Of a stretch of 64,000 bases of DNA, positions 19,401 to 31,030 are shown piece by piece (position 1 is the stretch's first letter; each line of letters starts with the position of its first letter). Source of the stretch: Ryuthela nishihirai (taxonomy: Eukaryota > Arthropoda > Arachnida > Araneae > Heptathelidae). The stretch lies in assembly GCA_038380435.1 (NCBI GenBank), contig JAWZYU010000017.1, positions 26,284,483 to 26,348,482 of the forward strand, in the 5' to 3' direction. Made by a program: the position numbers and the translations under genes. The notes under the pieces were generated by a model that saw only the letters and a program-made list of their open reading frames with translations, searched no databases and was not told where the DNA came from.

Positions 19401-22400
19401 TGATAGGGAAGAAAGAAGATTGGAAGGGCAGTATAGAAGAGAGAAAGCAGAAGGAATAGAGAGAATGAAGAAAGTGATAGGGAAGAAAGAAAATTGGAAA
19501 GGGAGTATAGAAGAGAGAAGGCAGGAAGGGATAGGGAGAATGAAGAGAGTGATAGGGAAGAAGGATGATTGGAAAGGGAGTATAGAAGAGAGAAGGCTGA
19601 AAGGGATAGGGAGAATGAAGATAGTGATAGGGAAGAAAGAGGATTGGAAGGGCAGTATAGAAGAGAGAAAGCAGAAAGGGATAGAGAGAATGAAGAGAGT
19701 GATAGGGAAGAAGGATGATTGGAAAGGGAGTATAGAAGAGAGAATGAAGAAAGTGATAGGGAAGAAAGAAGATTGGAAGGGCAGTATAGAAGAGAGAAAG
19801 AGAAAGGGATAGGGAGAATGAAGAGAGTGATAGGGAAGAAGGATGATTGGAAAGGGAGTATAGAAGAGAGAAGGCTGAAAGGGATAGGGAGAATGAAGAT
19901 AGTGATAGGGAAGAAAGAGGATTGGAAGGGCAGTATAGAAGAGAGAAAGCAGAAAGGGATAGAGAGAATGAAGAGAGTGATAGGGAAGAAGGATGATTGG
20001 AAAGGGAGTATAGAAGAGAGAATGAAGAAAGTGATAGGGAAGAAAGAAGATTGGAAGGGCAGTATAGAAGAGAGAAAGCAGAAAGGGATAGGGAGAATGA
20101 AGAGAGTGATAGGGAAGAAGGATGATTGGAAAGGGAGTATAGAAGAGAGAAGGCTGAAAGGGATAGGGAGAATGAAGATAGTGATAGGGAAGAAAGAAGA
20201 TTGGAAGGGCAGTATAGAAGAAAGAAAGCAGAAAGGGATAGAGAGAATGAAGAAAGTGATAGGGAAGAAAGAAAATTGGAAAGGGAGTACAGAAGAGAGA
20301 AGGCAGAAAGGGATAGGGAGAATGAAGAGAATGATAGGGAAGAAAGAAGATTGGAAGGGCAGTATAGAAGAGAGAAAGCAGAAAGGGATAGAGAGAATGA
20401 AGAAAGTGATAGGGAAGAAAGAAAATTGGAAAGGGAGTATAGAAGAGAGAAGGCAGAAAGGGATTGGGAGAATGAAGAGAGTGATAGGGAAGAAGGATGA
20501 TTGGAAAGGGAGTATAGAAGAGAGAAGGTAGAAAGGGATAGGGAGAATGAAGACAGTGATAGGAAAGAAAGAAAATTGGAAAGGTAGTATAGAAGAGAGA
20601 AGGCAGAAAGGGATAGGGAGAATGAAGAGAGTGATAGGGAAGAAGGATGATTGGAAAGGGAGTTTAGAAGAGAGAATGAAGAAAGTGATAGGGAAGAAAG
20701 AAGATTGGAAGGGCAGTATAGAAGAGAGAAAGCAGAAAGGGATAGAGAGAATGAAGAAAGTGATAGGGAAGAAAGAAAATTGGAAAGGGAGTATAGAAGA
20801 GAGAAGGCAGAAAGGGATTGGGAGAATGAAGAGAGTGATAGGGAAGAAGGATGATTGGAAAGGAAGTATAGAAGAGAGAAGGCAGAAAGGGATAGGGACA
20901 ATGAAGAAAGTGATAGGGAAGAAAGAAGATTGGAAGGGCAGTATAGAAGAGAGAAAGCAGAAAGGGATAGAGAGAATGAAGAAAGTGATAGGGAAGAAAG
21001 AAAATTGGAAAGGGAGTATAGAAGAGAGAAGGTAGAAAGGGATAGGGAGAATGAAGACAGTGATAGGAAAGAAAGAAAATTGGAAAGGGAGTATAGAAGA
21101 GAGAAAGCAGAAAGGGATAGGGAGAATGAAGAGAGTGATAGGGAAGAAGGATGATTGGAAAGGGAGTATAGAAGAGAGAAGGCAGAAAGGGATAGGGAGA
21201 ATGAAGAGAATGATAGGGAAGAAAGAAGATTGGAAGGGCAGTATAGAAGAGAGAAAGCAGAAAGGGATAGAGAGAATGAAGAAAGTGATAGGGAAGAAGG
21301 ATGATTGGAAAGGGAGTATAGGAGAGAGAAGGCAGAAAGGGATAGGGACAATGAAGAAAGTGATAGGGAAGAAAGAAGATTGGAAGGGCAGTATAGAAGA
21401 GAGAAAGCAGAAAGGGATAGAGAGAATGAAGAAAGTGATAGGGAAGAAAGAAAATTGGAAAGGGAGTATAGAAGAGAGAAGGTAGAAAGGGATAGGGAGA
21501 ATGAAGAGAGTGATAGGGAAGAAGGATGATTGGAAAGGGAGTATAGAAGAGAGAAAGCAGAAAGGGATAGGGAGAATGAAGAAAGTGATAGGGAAGAAAG
21601 AAGATTGGAAGGGCAGTATAGAAGAGAGAAAGCAGAAAGGGATAGAGAGAATGAAGAAAGTGATAGGGAAGAAAGAAAATTGGAAAGGGAGTATAGAAGA
21701 GAGAAGGCAGGAAGGGATAGGGAGAATGAAGAAGGTGATAGGGAAGAAAGAAGATTGGAAGGGCAGTATAGAAGAGAGAAAGCAGAAGGAATAGAGAGAA
21801 TGAAGAAAGTGATAGGGAAGAAAGAAAATTGGAAAGGGAGTATAGAAGAGAGAAGGCAGAAAGGGATAGGGAGAATGAAGAGAGTGATAGGGAAGAAGGA
21901 TGATTGGAAAGGGAGTATAGAAGAGAGAAGGCAGAAAGGGATAGAGAGAATGAAGAAAGTGATAGCGAAGGAGGATGATTGGAAGGGCAGTATAGAAGAG
22001 AGAAAGCAGAAAGGGATAGAGAGAATGAAGAAAATGATAGGGAAGAAAAGAAATTAAAAAGGGAGTATAGAAGAGAGAAGGCAGGAAGGGATAGGGAGAA
22101 TGAAGAGAGTGATAGGGAAGAAGGATGATTGGAAAGGGAGTATAGAAGAGAGAAGGCAGAAAGGGATAGGGAGAATGAAGAAGGTGATAGGGAAGAAAGA
22201 AGATTGGAAGGGCAGTATAGAAGAGAGAAAGCAGAAAGGGATAGAGAGAATGAAGAAAGTGATAGGGAAGAAAGAAAATTGTTAAGGGAGTATAGAAGAG
22301 AGAAGGCAGAAAGGGATAGGGAGAATGAAGAGAGTGATAGGGAAGAAGGATGATTGGAAAGGGAGTATAGAAGAGAGAAGGCAGAAAGGGATAGGGAGAA

Positions 22401-23865
22401 TGAAGAAAGTGATAGGGAAGAAAGAAGATTGGAAGGGCAGTATAGAAGAGAGAAAGCAGAAAGGGATAGAAAGAATGAAGAAAGTGATAGGGAAGAAAGA
22501 AAATTGGAAAGGGAGTATAGAAGAGAGAAGGCAGAAAGGGATAGGAAGAATGAAGAGAGTGATAGGGAAGAAGGATGATTGGAAAGGGAGTATAGAAGAG
22601 AGAAGGCAGAAAGGGATAGGGAGAATGAAGAAAGTGATAGGGAAGAAAGAAGATTGGAAGGGCAGTATAGAAGAGAGAAAGCAGAAAGGGATAGAAAGAA
22701 TGAAGAAAGTGATAGGGAAGAAAGAAAATTGGAAAGGGAGTATAGAAGAGAGAAGGCAGAAAGGGATAGGAAGAATGAAGAGAGTGATAGGGAAGAAGGA
22801 TGATTGGAAAGGGAGTATAGAAGAGAGAAGGCAGGAAGGGATAGGGAGAATGAAGAGAGTGATAGGGAAGAAGGATGATTGGAAAGGGAGTATAGAAGAG
22901 AGAAGGCAGAAAGGGATAGGGAGAATGAAGAAGGTGATAGGGAAGAAAGAAGATTGGAAGGGCAGTATAGAAGAGAGAAAGCAGAAAGGGATAGAGAGAA
23001 TGAAGAAAGTGATAGGGAAGAAAGAAAATTGTTAAGGGAGTATAGAAGAGAGAAGGCAGAAAGGGATAGGGAGAATGAAGAGAGTGATAGGGAAGAAGGA
23101 TGATTGGAAAGGGAGTATAGAAGAGAGAAGGCAGAAAGGGATAGGGAGAATGAAGAAAGTGATAGGGAAGAAAGAAGATTGGAAGGGCAGTATAGAAGAG
23201 AGAAAGCAGAAAGGGATAGAAAGAATGAAGAAAGTGATAGGGAAGAAAGAAAATTGGAAAGGGAGTATAGAAGAGAGAAGGCAGAAAGGGATAGGAAGAA
23301 TGAAGAGAGTGATAGGGAAGAAGGATGATTGGAAAGGGAGTATAGAAGAGAGAAGGCAGAAAGGGATAGGGAGAATGAAGAAAGTGATAGGGAAGAAAGA
23401 AGATTGGAAGGGCAGTATAGAAGAGAGAAAGCAGAAAGGGATAGAAAGAATGAAGAAAGTGATAGGGAAGAAAGAAAATTGGAAAGGGAGTATAGAAGAG
23501 AGAAGGCAGAAAGGGATAGGAAGAATGAAGAGAGTGATAGGGAAGAAGGATGATTGGAAAGGGAGTATAGAAGAGAGAAGGCAGAAAGGGATAGGGAGAA
23601 TGAAGAAAGTGATAGGGAAGAAAGGAGATTGGAAGGGCAGTATAGAAGAGAGAAGGCAGAAAGGGATAGAGAGAATGAAGAATGTGATAGGGAAGAAAGA
23701 AGATTGGAAAGGGAGTATAGAAGAGAGAAGGGAGAAAGGGATAGGGAGAATGAAGAAAGTGATAGGGAAGAAAGAAGTTTGGAAAGGGAGTATAGAAGGG
23801 AGAAGGGAGAAAGGGATAGGGAGAATGAAGAAAGTGATAGGGAAGAAATAAGATTGGAAAGGGAG
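16493..23865 (+). repeat. Purine-rich 75-bp tandem array, main block
   Basis: About 98 units of 75 bp, close to 87% purine on the + strand. Three unit subtypes recur: GGATGATTGGAAAGGGAG, AGAAGATTGGAAGGGCAG and AGAAAATTGGAAAGGGAG. From about 22100 they are ordered as 225-bp trimers, and a 750-bp block repeats. Shortened units lacking GGCAGAAAGGGATAGG-type segments occur (for example near 17725, 17855, 19735). The 75-bp period keeps frames open on both strands, giving spurious long ORFs: acidic/basic ERDRENEESDREE on +, and SLSLSAFSLL or PFLLSLFYT on -. Confidence 0.97.
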
Positions 23866-24506
23866 TGTCAGGCTAGAGGCCTTTTTAAATATTTTTTTTT
23901 GTTCGGGTTTTGTATGTTATTTCGGATTTCACCAAAAGGGCATATGCTACGTGGGAGGTCCTCAGTCCCAGCATCTGGAACGTTAATTGAAGTAGCAGTG
24001 TCCAGAGGAGGGAAGTCACCCATGGCTAGCGTCTGCTGATAGGTGACTCTGAAGCCGGAGGCTAGCGGCCTTGCCAGATGGCTGAAGCAGAGGGAGAAGG
24101 GAAAAAGAGCGTTGGCAACGACCAGGAAAAGAGAGCCAGTCGAAGAACGAACGCGTGAAGACGTAAAATTGTAAAGCTGGTAAATGCCGACTGGAAATAA
24201 CGGCATTGGGCTCTGTGAATACAGCTGAACAGGCATAGTAAGCTGTTGATGTAATGCTATGTAATTGAGCATATATCCTTGTCTATCAAGCATGTTTGGA
24301 AGGTTCAATAAATAATTGTTATATTTAAGTAAAGGCTGAAGTTGAACCAATTTATTGGGGAGGAGCCTCAGTATTGAGTCCCTGCAATCGTGATAAAACC
24401 TTTGATTTTATCCGAAAGACCCTTTCACTCGTCGCGTATTGCGATCAAACCGAGGGGACATTCCTAGGGGTCCCAATAGACAGACAAACGTAGAAGTAAC
24501 ATCACA
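23866..24506. mobile_element. Solo LTR, 641 bp, in the purine-rich array
   Basis: The element begins TGTCAGG and ends CATCACA (TG..CA termini) and is flanked by the 5-bp duplication GGGAG at 23861-23865 and 24507-24511; the unoccupied array unit reads GGAAAGGGAGTATAG. A poly(A) signal AATAAA lies at 24307-24312. No internal retrotransposon sequence is present, so it is a solo LTR left by LTR-LTR recombination. A 5-bp duplication fits Gypsy or BEL/Pao; the family is not assigned. Confidence 0.9.
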
Positions 24507-24511
24507 GGGAG

Positions 24512-24671
24512 TATAGAAGAGAGAAAGAAGATTGGAAAGGAAGTATAGAAGAGAGAAAGCAGAAAGGGATAGGGAGAATGAAGAAAGTGATAGGGAAGAA
24601 AGAAGATTGGAAGGGAAGTATAGAAGAGAGAAAGAAGATTGGAAAGGAAGAATAGAAGAGAGAGAGAGAGA
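24512..24671 (+). repeat. Purine-rich 75-bp array, right remnant
   Basis: The same unit continues beyond the solo LTR (TATAGAAGAGAGAAAG, GATTGGAAAGGAAG), with shorter units, ending in (GA)n at the junction with the piggyBac relic. Confidence 0.93.
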
Positions 24672-25378
24672 AAATTTATCATTTACATCTAATTGGTCAT
24701 TATCTGATAAGTGTATATTTTGTTTGATGGAATCAAATCTATACCTACTCATGCAATTTCTTACCAATGGTATAACTTTGTTCTCATCCTTCGACCAATA
24801 TATTTTTATAGTTGGTAAGGTATGGTAACCGGTAAAAATCAATATACCACAAAAGCGTTTCAGACCTGCCTTGCTTAGTTCAAAAGAATGTCGATTATGA
24901 TCATTCGCATATTTTTTTGAATAACCAGCAATATTTTCCCAGACATCATCACTAAAATAAAAAGAAAAAATATCGTATGGAGACTTGCCACTAATTTTGT
25001 TTTTAATTTCCTTTATCATAATATGTTCTTCTTTTGTGGTAAACTTTTGTAAGTCGGATTTTCTTTTTTCCACTTCGGAATAACTTTATTTGCCTTTGTT
25101 TTGACAGCTGTTCTAGTAGAAGTTTTCAGTTTCTTGGAACTTGATGCTCTAGGTTGGTCTTCTTCGAGATCTTGAGCTTCATCAGGAAAATTTGCATGGA
25201 CCTCATAGGTTTCAGCTACGTCTGGCAAAACGTTTTCACTCTCCCATATATCATCACTAATATCCTCCTCATCTGTAAGTTCGTCAACCGTTGGTGGTAT
25301 GTACACCGAGTCAATATTTTCAGTTTGTCGCAAATCGTCATCCTCTTCTAATATAGCCATTAGCTCTGCAGTTGACAA
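24672..25378 (-). pseudogene. piggyBac-type transposase, N-terminal part, frameshifted
   Basis: On the - strand, 25378 to 25016 encodes an acidic N-terminus (MSTAELMAILEEDDD, VDELTDEEDISDD). After one frameshift near 25020-25070 the frame continues with SGKSPYDIFSFYFSDDVWEN, LKRFCGILIFTGYHTLP and CMSRYRFDSIKQNIHLSDND, the recognisable start of the DDE_Tnp_1_7 (piggyBac) domain. It stops at 24672, where the purine-rich array begins, before any catalytic aspartate. I found no continuation at the left end of the array (about 16.4 kb). It is inactive. Confidence 0.85.
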
Positions 25379-25571
25379 AGGTTTTAAATTTAATATTTAA
25401 AAAGAAATATCCTAAGATAGCAAAACAACGATTTATTATTGAATGTATTTAGATCATAATAAATACTTGCTTGAACTATATATTTTTAGCTATACTGCCG
25501 AATTTACACTTCACTAATTATCTAACACCAATTATTGTTACACTAACAAGACGAAAAGCTTAGTTCAACTT

Positions 25572-25668
25572 AGGGCGGGGTGGCTCAGTCGGTAGCGCGC
25601 CAGGCTCGAAATCTGTAGTTCCCAGGTTCGAGTCCCAGCTAGGTCAGCGTTGAGATTTATCTCCACAA
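25572..25668 (+). repeat. SINE A, head-only fragment
   Basis: The tRNA-like head and the first part of the body (GTTGAGATTTATCTCC) are present; the sequence stops at ACAAAATGGGGG. The remaining 290 bp is absent. Confidence 0.9.
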
Positions 25669-25993
25669 AATGGGGGAAATGTACAGGTAAAATATTCCTG
25701 AAACCCCTGCTTCCTGAAACCCCACTATTATTTCTCGGACACATTGTTGTTTTTTTCGCTCTTCACTAAGTTTGGGTTGGACAGGCCTGTCTTAGTGCAA
25801 TATCTATCTTGTGAATGAATTTTGACTTTTTCGGTTAAACGCAGTGAAAAGCAACTAATTTCGTAAAAATGGTCGTTTTAAATTCAAAGCTAATTTTTAT
25901 GGAAACATATTTATTACTCTTTCTACTCAGGAGAAGCGATTTATGAGAGGGTGCAAATGTTCAACTTAAAATTTCTGATTTGCATTGTATCTG
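25669..25993. other. Intron, nothing recognised
   Basis: Between a SINE head fragment and the paired hairpins; no feature seen. Confidence 0.5.
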
Positions 25994-26057
25994 CTGGCTG
26001 GATGAGGTATCCAGCCAGTTGAATTGAAGAGTCTTAGTGTGAACTAAGACTCTTCAA
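25994..26057. repeat. Two adjacent hairpins
   Basis: CTGGCTGGAT/ATCCAGCCAG (25994-26003 and 26009-26018), then TTGAAGAGTCTTAGT and its complement (26024-26038 and 26043-26057). Both are exact inverted repeats just before a SINE A. Confidence 0.85.
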
Positions 26058-26064
26058 TAATTAT

Positions 26065-26401
26065 GAGTGGCTCAGTCGGTAGCGCGCCAGGCTCATAACC
26101 TGTAGTTTCCAGGTTCGAGTCGCAGCTGGGTCAGCGTTGAGATTTATCTCCGCAAAATTCCCCGACCTGCCACGGTCAGTAGGGGACACCGATGGGCTTG
26201 GAAAGGCCGCCGTCCGTCGGATGGGACGTTAAGCCGTGACCCCGTGTTTGGGAGAGCCATACTCTGTGCACGTTAAAGAACACACTGGATAGCCTTGACG
26301 GGAAGCTATCATCTGTCTCCAACAGCTGTTCCAGTGGGTCTCCTCCCCCAACTTTCTCTGAGCCTTCAGTGCCGCTCAGAGGTAAAACAACCCAACCCAA
26401 C
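26065..26401 (+). repeat. SINE A with shortened 3' body
   Basis: The head carries CTCATAACC at the anticodon position (CAT, as in a methionine tRNA). About 40 bp near the tail is missing between CTGAGCCTTC and AGTGCCGCTCAGAGG. It follows two short hairpins. Confidence 0.9.
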
Positions 26402-26644
26402 TTCAATAATTTCATGATTGCGTCCATGTTTGTTTCAGAACGAAAATTTGCTTTGAGGCTGTATCATTACTTCCATTCCAATTTTTTTTCAATAGGTTGA
26501 AAATACATTAGTTGCATAAATTCATTTCTGTTAAAACTACACTGTCTACATCACTACTTCTCAGTCTTTGGGAAGCTTTCTACATTTATGCATAGCGGTC
26601 AGTAGCCACCATCCTTGGTCGGCAGACCACTTGTGGTCCATGGT

Positions 26645-26760
26645 CACAGTGGTCTGGCACAAACCTTTCAGTTATATACAGTCAAGAGAAAATATGTGAG
26701 CAAGACAAAATCTCATCAGATGGATTGATCAGTAGCCAAGCACGCCAAACACTGTACGTT
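26645..26760 (-). repeat. SINE B, ancient remnant
   Basis: Weak but ordered similarity: GTCTGGCACAAACCTTTCAG, then GATCAGTAGCCAAGCACGC. The tail is absent. Confidence 0.5.
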
Positions 26761-26902
26761 GTTAAGACAATGTTATAAATTAGGTAAGCCTTGGAATGAG
26801 CTATCGTATAGCTTGAACTTGCAGTTAAAAGATTAATGTGAATAAATATTATCTATGTGATCCTTTAAGTGTGTCTGATAGCACTATTTGCTTCTCTTTC
26901 AG

Positions 26903-27109
26903 GTTGTGGAAGAGACTGCTCACATTCTAGAAGAGTTTGATTACGTCTTCGAGCAACGAGGCCTGGTGGCAGTTAAGGGAAAAGGCAATCTTATGACTTA
27001 CTATCTTCTAGGTCGAGCTTCAGAAATCAGTAAGCTGCCACGCAATGCCAATGCTACACCTCCTGGAAGTATAAACTCTGACCTTCCTCCCGCTTCCATC
27101 AGTGGGTAG
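26903..27109 (+). CDS. ADCY3: Adenylyl cyclase C2 domain, terminal exon
   Basis: This exon has 68 codons plus TAG, from VVEETAHILEEF to LPPASISG. It holds the final core strands, including GLVAVKGKGNLMTYYLLGR; the lysine of VKGKG is the phosphate-binding lysine of C2. The acceptor is CTTCTCTTTCAG at 26891-26902. After the domain come about 30 low-complexity residues (EISKLPRNANATPPGSINSD...) as a short C-terminal tail. The stop ends at 27109. The 12-kb intron before it contains the purine-rich array, a solo LTR and a piggyBac relic, so transcripts must splice across all of these. Confidence 0.93.
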   Translation, partial: VVEETAHILEEFDYVFEQRGLVAVKGKGNLMTYYLLGRASEISKLPRNANATPPGSINSDLPPASISG

Positions 27110-27404
27110 TGGACACTTCCAGTTCGATCTGGCAGAAACCGAATGCATGTGGAGACGCCCTGAATTCTATGGAGAAATCGAGGATCAAATGGACACTTTC
27201 TCGTGGATTACTAATGTAAAACTAATGATAGCATTAATAGTGAAACAACGGTGCAACATATTTTCTTCTTCTTGGAGGAGCTGCTGAGATGTAATGTTTG
27301 CCTTGTTTCATTATATCCGTGTGAACTTTATCAGCTGAAGAGACATATAGAGAAAGAAGTATTGACAAGGAGAAAAGAAAGCATTTGACTTGTAATTTGT
27401 GAAA

Positions 27405-27750
27405 GAACTCTTTTAAGTCGCAGCAGCAAAGTGGGAAAGCAGACAAGTAGGAAAAAAACTCTTAATTAGGCCGAAGAAGCAGAAAAATAAACAAAAACTT
27501 TTCTGCTCGGGTCAAAGAAACAATGTGAAGAAGTAGAGAAGTAGGCAAAAACTTTTCTGCTTAGGTAGAAGAGGCAATGTAAAGACTTAGAAAAAATAAG
27601 GCAAAAATCTTTGTGTTTAGGTCAAAGCAATGTGGAGAAATAGAAAAGTAGGCAAAAATCACTTCTATTAAGTCACAAAAATAACGTCGAGAAGAAACTG
27701 AAAACACTTATTAGGTCACAACAATAAAGTGTCGAAAGAGAAAAGTAGGC
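27405..27750 (+). repeat. Degenerate tandem repeat, about 60 bp
   Basis: Five or six imperfect units built on GTAGGCAAAAACTTTTCTGC, TTAGGTCAAAG and CAATGTGAAGAA. It lies in the probable 3' UTR. Confidence 0.7.
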
Positions 27751-30117
27751 TTAGTGAACGTTGGCGATCGAGAATGATTTAAAATAAGTTTGAAAACAGA
27801 GGAAGATTGGGAAAATTACTCTATTAAAAAAACTTGATGTTAACTTACAAAATTATCATCTTCCACGACAAAAGTCATATAGATAAGCATGAGAATTTTG
27901 TAAATATTTTGAGTAACTCTTATCACTAAATGACAAAATGAATTTCTCCAAATCGTCCAATTGGAAGTGAGATTAGTCTCATATGACCATCATATCATCT
28001 TTCCTTGCTTCGTATTATATATATATAAAAAACACAAGCATCTTTCTATCGATACACATTTGCTAGAATTTATTGCATGCTCAGGGATTGCAGGGATCGA
28101 CATTAATGTGTAGCACAATGAAGTACAACTGTATGTCGACTCATCAAATGAGGACTGCTGTGAAATTTCTAGTCGCCCTATGAGCTTAGGGACCAGTAGA
28201 CCTTAAATAACCCTCTAGACACAAAACAACGTTAAATAATGGCATCTATAGTAGCGTTAGAAATGAAATGAAATGAAATTTTGTCCTTTACCAGTTTCCT
28301 GAGCGGAAACAAGAGAATGGGAATTTCTTTATATCATCGTCTGTTTTGATTCATTTAAAGTATAAAGAGTGTAAGACACATAAAAAGCACATCATTAGAG
28401 AACATTGCAGCATATAATAATAACTTAAATGAATAAATGTTTAACTAAAACGTAGTCTTGTAAATATAGCTGAGTTGAAAACTTCCCATATTGGTCTTAT
28501 TACAATGGCAACTTCATCTACAACTGCAAAGACGATATGCAGAAGATGTGTAAGGTAAAAAGGGATATTAAAGCCTATTGGTGTCCTTAAGGATCTAATT
28601 TCATCACAGTTGAGTGGTTGAGCACATATTGTATATAAAATGATGCTCTTGAGTCATAAGGTCTCGCTTTCTGGTTCACTTTATGGACAGCAGTTCGTGC
28701 AATTTGTAAATATAAGTAGTTCATCTGCTTTGAACGGATTTTTATATCTTGAAGATGATTGCATCTCGTATCGCGATAAAATCCTATTAAGGGTAGTGAT
28801 TTAGCATTATCTAATGAGTTGGTAAAATGCTCTTCAAATAGTTTTCAAGTAACGAAATTCTAAAATTTTGGGATTGCTTTATAAGCACTGATTCATTGAA
28901 GCCTATAGATGAAGTGCCCTCTACCAGGAAACAGAAATTAAGTTTTCTGCAGTAAAGAAGCGTTCAACTGATACCAAGAAACTTAATGCCTTCAGGTTTA
29001 TATATTAAAGAATTAAGAAATCGATACCTTCATGTTTCTGCATTAAAGAAGTAGGCAACTGATGTCAGGAAAGCGATACTTTCATGTTTCTGCATTTAAG
29101 CAATTAGTCATGCAAAATAACTGAGTGACTTGCTTTAACTTTAGCAAATTGTAAGCGAATACTGGAATGGATTTCCTTATTTGAAAACAATACTGAGTAA
29201 TTCAGTAGAATATCTTTGTTTATGAAATATCTGAAACCAGACAGCTTAATTTTTTATTCCATATGAATTTCACTGTGAAATGCTTTTGTATGTTGGGTTA
29301 AGCAATTCATTTACGTTCGCTGTAATTCAATTCTTCAAAGCACAACAAATAGAGGTTCTTAGAAGTTAATATCGCTTGAAGAATCCTTACCAAAGAATTG
29401 AATCAAGAAATCTGAGAAGAACTCTGATCGCATTAAAGATGAACTAGTCAGACATTCTTGTGACAAGTTAAAGCTATTAAGGACTTCTCTTTCATGCAGA
29501 TATTTGAACTGGCTTCGCAGCAGCATTCTTTTCGCGCCTCCTAAACTATCTCTAGCATTTTTCATGAACAATCTGTACAAAGCATCCGTTAGGTGCAAAA
29601 CAACATAACCATGTAGTGCATAGAAAATACAAACTCCTTTTCATGTGATATAAAACTAGTAAAGCTAATCTCTCTACACTAGGTCAGATTACTAAGTGGA
29701 AAGTACAGTTTTCCGGAATTTACCTCCGGTTATCAGGCAGCAAATCACCTACGAGAAATAACCCTCACACACGTTAAAACTAATTGTGTAGTAAATTTTA
29801 GCTACAGCTATAGTGGGAAAAATAAGATTTCTAGCCCCATATCTCAATCTGTTTTCGGATATTCCACTCGTAGTAAAGCCGAGAAAGAAATAAAAGAAGT
29901 TCCAAGTGAAGCTTAAATGTTTCCAATGTAGTAAAGGAGAGAACTAATCATTGGAGAACGAGAATAAACATTTATTGAACGTCTCAACGCCAGTCAGATA
30001 ATCGACTTAAAAGGTTTGGAAAAGGAATGAAAACTGCAAAGATGAACGCAAGACATTAGATATGGACTTCTAAGATGCGAAGAGGAGAAAACGTATGATC
30101 GTGTTTTGAATATCTCA

Positions 30118-30321
30118 TAAATAAATAAATAAATACCCCCTCAAGCAGCTGCTTGCCACAGAGGTCTGACAACCGCCTGTCAGTTTATATGCCATAGTAG
30201 AAGATCTGAGAGGATGGCAGGACCTCAGCAGAAAACAACACGAACATCTATGCCTTACCCGGTAATCGAACCCAGGTCCCGTAGATCAGTAGCCAAGCGC
30301 GCTAACCACTCAGCCATGGGA
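30118..30321 (-). repeat. SINE B
   Basis: Inverted copy with an (AAAT)n-type tail at left and GCTAACCACTCAGCC at right. It is the only SINE seen in the 8-kb block after the cyclase stop. Confidence 0.92.
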
Positions 30322-30779
30322 CGGAGCCTGTTGCTTAATCCTTTGCCTTATAAGAGGAATTTTAAGTGTTCTCACATACCTTAAGAGAAAAATGAAGAAG
30401 AGAAAGGAAGTGTGTGGAATTAAGGATATTTTCCTGTATGGAAAAATATTGCACGTTACAGATTTTAAGGTATTAAATTTATTTTTTATTTCATAAGGGG
30501 GTGTTTCATTATGTCATTATTTAGTTTATATTATTCGAAATATCTGAAGACAATTATAACTTTATAGCTTATATCGTTCGATTCTATTTTTTACCAAAGA
30601 GAAACCTGTGAAGCATCCAGTTCTTAATTGTGTTCTATATTAAACATGCTTGGATAAGAAAAGGTTAAGGGCAAGTTGACGAAGAATATATTTTGAAGAT
30701 TTAGTTACCTGTTCGTTAAAAAAATGACCTAAATTGTAAGGAATGAAAGTGTCTTAGATCGATTTTTAAGGTAGGAGCA

Positions 30780-31030
30780 AAGAAATAGAAACTTGAATGA
30801 AACATAAAGAAACAGAAGATAGAAAGAAAATGTAAAGAATAGTTAGAATGGAAATGGAAAGAAACAAAAGTCATTATGAAAACGTATGATAACATAAATT
30901 AGAATGAAAACGTAAGGAAACAGAAGCTAGAATGACACTTAAAGAAACAGAGGTTAGAAACAAATAAAAAACAGAAACTAGAATGTTGAAAAAAATAGAA
31001 GTTTGAATGACAATGTAAAAAAACAAAAGC
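30780..31030 (+). repeat. Degenerate A-rich tandem repeat, 30-35 bp
   Basis: Units of the type GAAACAGAAGCTAGAATGA recur with drift across the interval. Confidence 0.65.

Noticed and set aside
16456..21351. A 1631-codon open frame on the - strand as a giant Ser/Leu-rich protein
   Set aside because: It is a by-product of a 75-bp (25-codon) repeat with few stops; other frames and the + strand are also open, it lies antisense in a cyclase intron, and it has no domain, signal or start context.
16582..23851. ER/DE-rich and GKKEDWKGSIEER-type repeat proteins on the + strand
   Set aside because: Same array; two + frames give unrelated repeat proteins, TGA recurs in the trimer pattern, and variants change all codon positions alike.
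23868..24350. A 160-codon - strand protein
   Set aside because: It lies inside the solo LTR and has no recognisable domain.
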